From the NCBI GenBank assembly GCA_021018815.1, contig JAITYX010000041.1, positions 5,518,001 to 5,582,000 of the forward strand: a stretch of 64,000 nt of DNA. Reading direction: 5' to 3'. This document shows positions 57,097 to 64,000 of the stretch, one piece after another (within the stretch, counting starts at the first letter, position 1; each line of letters begins with the position of its first letter). Source of the stretch: Talinum fruticosum (lineage: Eukaryota > Streptophyta > Magnoliopsida > Caryophyllales > Talinaceae). Both the position numbers and the translations under genes were made by a program. The notes under the pieces were generated by a model. It worked only from the letters and a program-made list of their open reading frames with translations, had not been told where the DNA came from and made no database searches.

Positions 57097-57201
57097 GTTA
57101 CTAACATATTGTTATTATTTTTGAAAATTGAAAGTTACTAACTTATTGTTATTAGTTTTGAAAATCATCAAATCTACATAAAAATACACAAAAATCACTA
57201 A

Positions 57202-57650
57202 GGCTCCATTTGATTCTAAGAAAATTAGAAGGAAAGAAAAAAATGTGGAAAATGAATTTCTTTCCCTTGTTTGAATTGAAGAAAAAGGAGAGAACAAAAA
57301 TTTGATGGAAAAACTCATGGAAAATTTTTTCAATTTGGTCAATGATATTTTCCTTCCAAAATTGAGAAGAAATGGAAGAAAAATCTACAAATAGAGAGAA
57401 ATGGAGAAAAAGAGAGACTTCTATTAAAAAAGGTTATTAAGAATTTTCTCTCTTCTCTCAATTAATCAATGCTATTGAGTATTTTCTCTCTCCTTTCCAT
57501 CACAAATGTGGTGGATGGATAAATTTTTTTGTTTATTTTTTTGAACCAAACACAAGAAAAAAATTAATTTTCTCTTAACTTTTTTTCCTCATCAGTTTTT
57601 TTCCATTTAAATTTTCTTTCCAAACTATTTTCTTAGAATCAAATAGAGCC
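57202..57650. mobile_element. Tourist-like MITE, 449 bp (right arm)
   Basis: Inverted counterpart of 18584-19032, same length, flanked by TAA (57199-57201 and 57651-57653). Confidence 0.85.
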
Positions 57651-57653
57651 TAA

Positions 57654-58225
57654 GTGGACTACTAAAATCACTTAATTGTAGTTTTGGATTTATACAATCA
57701 CCCTGTGGTTGTTACTGTGCCATGTCATTTCTATATCACCTAATAATGCAGTTTACAGTTTTTCTTTCATGAGAATTCGATTGAGTTTTCAAGTTAATGG
57801 GAATTAGGTTTTTCGAGTTTCAAGTTCTCAAAACTTGTGAAAAAAAACATCTTTTTGTAGCAATCTAATGGAAACGAAAAACTGAAACAAAAGACAAACA
57901 AACAAAAAAACAAGTTGACAAAAAATTCAACTATTAATAAACCTATAGTTTTCTTTTTGTCTATTTATTAGAATATTAGCTGTTGCTAATGATTTTTTAT
58001 ACCAAAAAGTTTTGCATTTTATTTTAGGTTTTAAAGTGGTCGAGCTTTTAATCCCAAAAAAAAAATACACTCTATACCAAACATAGAAACTTACATTTTT
58101 ATGGGCAAAAAATAAGCTAAATACTTTATTTAATAAAAGCTAAAAATGTATTATTAGGTGACGTGACAATGACGTTGCACTTTAAAAACAAGGTTGGTAA
58201 TTTATTAACACCCAAATTAAATTTA
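57654..58225. other. AT-rich spacer in right arm
   Basis: No gene recognised; counterpart of 18008-18580. Confidence 0.5.
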
Positions 58226-58830
58226 CTAGTTTGTGCCCGTACTTTGCACCGATATTTTAAATTTCAGATAAGAATATATAAATGTTTTAGTAGATTAGAT
58301 AAGAGTAATCTAATCACATGTCAATACTTTTGTACATGTTAAAAGAAGTCTATCTTTTTATTATCGCTCTTCCCTAAATATGTCTAATTTATACCTTTAA
58401 TTAAATTTTATTTATTTCTCATAATATTGATATTGAACACTAAAAACTAATTTTAAAAAATAAAAAATAATATATTTTACGTTGACATAGAAAGGTCATG
58501 ATCCCATGTTATGAGTTTTGTTCAATTTATTTATCATATATATACAACAAAACATGATTATATTTATCAAAATAGTATAAAACATTAAAATATTTAGGAA
58601 GAGTTTCTTCTATATCAAGGAAGATATGCATGTATCTTTAGGAACCACGGTCCATCCCCTCCGAGAAGGAACCGGATTGGGACCGACTTTTTTAGTAAAT
58701 TTTATGAGGCTATCTCAAATTACATAATAGGTATTTTAATTCAAATTAAGAGGATTATAATTTTTTATTATTGTTATCATCATCCTTCTACTCCTATTCC
58801 TATCTTCTGCTTCATTTTAATGAGTTCAGT
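58226..58830 (-). mobile_element. Helitron-like 3' end, right arm
   Basis: Inverted counterpart of 17405-18007. On the minus strand it ends with the hairpin and CACAAACTAG followed by T. Confidence 0.65.
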
Positions 58831-58926
58831 ATAATGTTGAAGTTTAAAAGTAAGCCAAAGTGATATGAGTAAAGTGCTTCCAATGTAGTTTGCCAAAGAA
58901 AATTATACTTTGATTATGACTCTTGG

Positions 58927-62531
<3,605 letters not shown>

Positions 62532-62620
62532 CAATATTTATTCCTTATGCAATTAAGCTAGATGTGAGAAAACCATAGTTAGGAACAAAAAAGAGATTCT
62601 TTTCTTTGAACTTAATAAGT

Positions 62621-63177
62621 GGGTGTTTGGCCTAGATTTTAAAATTGTTTTTTGATTCTAAAAACTTAAACTAGGCCAAACACTAACTTTTAAAAAATTA
62701 AAACTGTTTTTCAAAAGTGATTTTGGAAAAAAAAAAAACTCCTCAAAAACAGAAACAACAAATAGCTATTTCGTTTCTAGTTCATAGAGAAACTAGTTAA
62801 CTACTACCAAGAATCCCACTCTCTCTCTCTCTCCTCTTTTTTTTTACATTATTCACCTATTCTGTCTCCTCTCTCTCTCTCTCCTCTATCTTTATCTCTC
62901 TTTTTTATTTTGTTTTATCTTTATCTCTTACTCTAACAAATAAATAAATATTATCTTATATAAAAATAAATATTAAATAATAATTATTATATAAATAAAA
63001 AAATCAAATTATACTATAATAAATAGCGTAGACAAAACTAGGCCAAACAACTTATTATTCAAAAATATTTTCATATAAATTAGGTCAAACATTTCATAAC
63101 TTGTTCAAAAACACTTTTAAAAAAATTATTTTTAATAAACAAAAACACTTTTTTTATAAAATAGGCCAAACAACACC
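62621..63177. mobile_element. Tourist-like MITE, GGGTGTTTGGCC family, copy C
   Basis: Starts GGGTGTTTGGCCTAGATTTT and ends AATAGGCCAAACAACACC. TAA lies beside both ends (about 62616-62618 and 63178-63180). The interior has a CT-rich run (62818-62930) like copies A and B. Non-coding. Confidence 0.7.
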
Positions 63178-63249
63178 TAAATTACAAAATGAATTTATGT
63201 GACAATATGCGTTAGATCAAAGCACCAAAAAAAGAGAGATAATTAAGTT

Positions 63250-63250
63250 C

Positions 63251-63296
<46 letters not shown>
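63250..63296. repeat. (AAT)n microsatellite
   Basis: About 47 bases of AAT repeats. Confidence 0.95.
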
Positions 63297-63298
<2 letters not shown>

Positions 63299-63413
63299 GT
63301 CCTCAACCTAAATCAGTCTAAGAATAAAATAATGAAGCTTTAATTTGCTTGTTCTAGATGAGAATTAATGATTTAATTAACCTACTTAAAATGAAACAAA
63401 TATGAATTCATTT

Positions 63414-64000
63414 AATTACTTAGCCTAAATTGCTAGGGTCCAACAATGCTCAGTGCCATGTCCTTGAGACTGATGGTACTTGCAGAATTTTCTAGGGTCC
63501 GAGCTTTCAGACTTCCTAGTATTTTTTGATTCAACTGTGATGGGAGGGAGCTCTATCTTGCCTTTGAAGAAAAGGATTTGTAGTGTTTAACCATCAACAA
63601 TATCTACTGGGGTGTAGTAATTGATGACATTCACCTCTACACTTTTGTCTTTACTCTGGTAGGGACTCCTCTAGTTTATTGTGGCTTTTGTGGCCATTGT
63701 TGCTAATTCTAGCTCAATTAGCATTCCAATATCCCTCAAAGAAGTAAAGTTCATGAAAGGCAAGAACTTCTAGTTGTAGGCAAGCCTCAGGTTTTTATGA
63801 TGAACCTGAATTGATCTTTTCCGAAGGTCGATCCATTATGTGGGCGACTTTTGCCCTTTATTGAGTAAGAAAGTTAGTGAAACTTTTTTATCTTCTTGCT
63901 TCACCAATTCTAATTCTCAAAGGGTGATTGGTAGGTCGAGTATCATAGAAGTATCGATGTAGACAATCCTCGCAGAGCTCAGTCCAATTTGTGATCCTAT
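63414..64000 (-). pseudogene. Ty3/gypsy gag fragment, runs off the window
   Basis: On the minus strand the text KFCKYHQSQGHGTEHCWTL (about 63431-63487) matches the C-x-x-H...H-x-x-x-C finger at the end of gag in many plant gypsy elements. Upstream, YYTPVDIVDG, LRDIGMLIELELATMATKAT and RAKVAHIMDRPSE look like the preceding gag region. Several in-frame stops show it is dead. Its 5' part lies outside the window. Confidence 0.65.

Overview
This is a stretch of nuclear DNA from a flowering plant. It is AT-rich and has no operon-like gene order. It is packed with plant-type mobile elements: Ty1/copia elements primed by initiator-Met tRNA, one with an extra gene as in Sireviruses; L1-type LINEs with zinc-knuckle ORF1, endonuclease, reverse transcriptase and RNase H; and hAT, Harbinger/Tourist, CACTA and Helitron-like DNA elements. 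I cannot name the species. The only plausible non-transposon gene is a small spliced cysteine-rich secreted-peptide gene on the minus strand near 13 kb, and its start is frameshifted.

Left part (1-13.7 kb). A 2.2 kb hAT-like element (163-2382) has a perfect 8-bp target duplication. A Harbinger/Tourist-like element follows (about 2463-9180), broken by a Helitron-like insertion (about 2553-5276, itself carrying a 0.6 kb hAT element) and by a 2.9 kb solo LTR (6143-9052). Next come a foldback repeat (9243-10430), LINE remnants (10.6-11.8 kb), a gypsy-type LTR fragment (12.1-12.8 kb) and the small-peptide gene (12.87-13.42 kb).

Middle and right part (13.7-62.5 kb). Two duplications set the layout. 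(1) A large inverted duplication: 13731-21425 is the reverse complement of 53658-62531, nearly identical except for later insertions and deletions, around a 32 kb loop. (2) Inside the loop, a tandem direct duplication of a LINE plus its 3' flank: S1 is about 23927-30784 and S2 about 30778-55685. A 7-bp microhomology, ACTTTAA, sits at the junction. S2 was then inflated by a CACTA element (33604-35002), a second 2.9 kb solo LTR (36679-39533), a 0.5 kb probable copia solo LTR (40345-40847), a short-LTR copia element (40926-53491) that contains a whole Sirevirus-like copia element (41738-51165), and a Harbinger-like MITE (54057-55130). S1 took a different 0.7 kb probable solo LTR (27956-28681). 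The duplicated copies act as empty sites for one another, so boundaries, target duplications and the order of events can be read directly.

Right end (62.5-64 kb). A Tourist-like MITE, an AAT microsatellite and a minus-strand gypsy gag fragment. All transposon coding regions are disrupted; no element looks autonomous.
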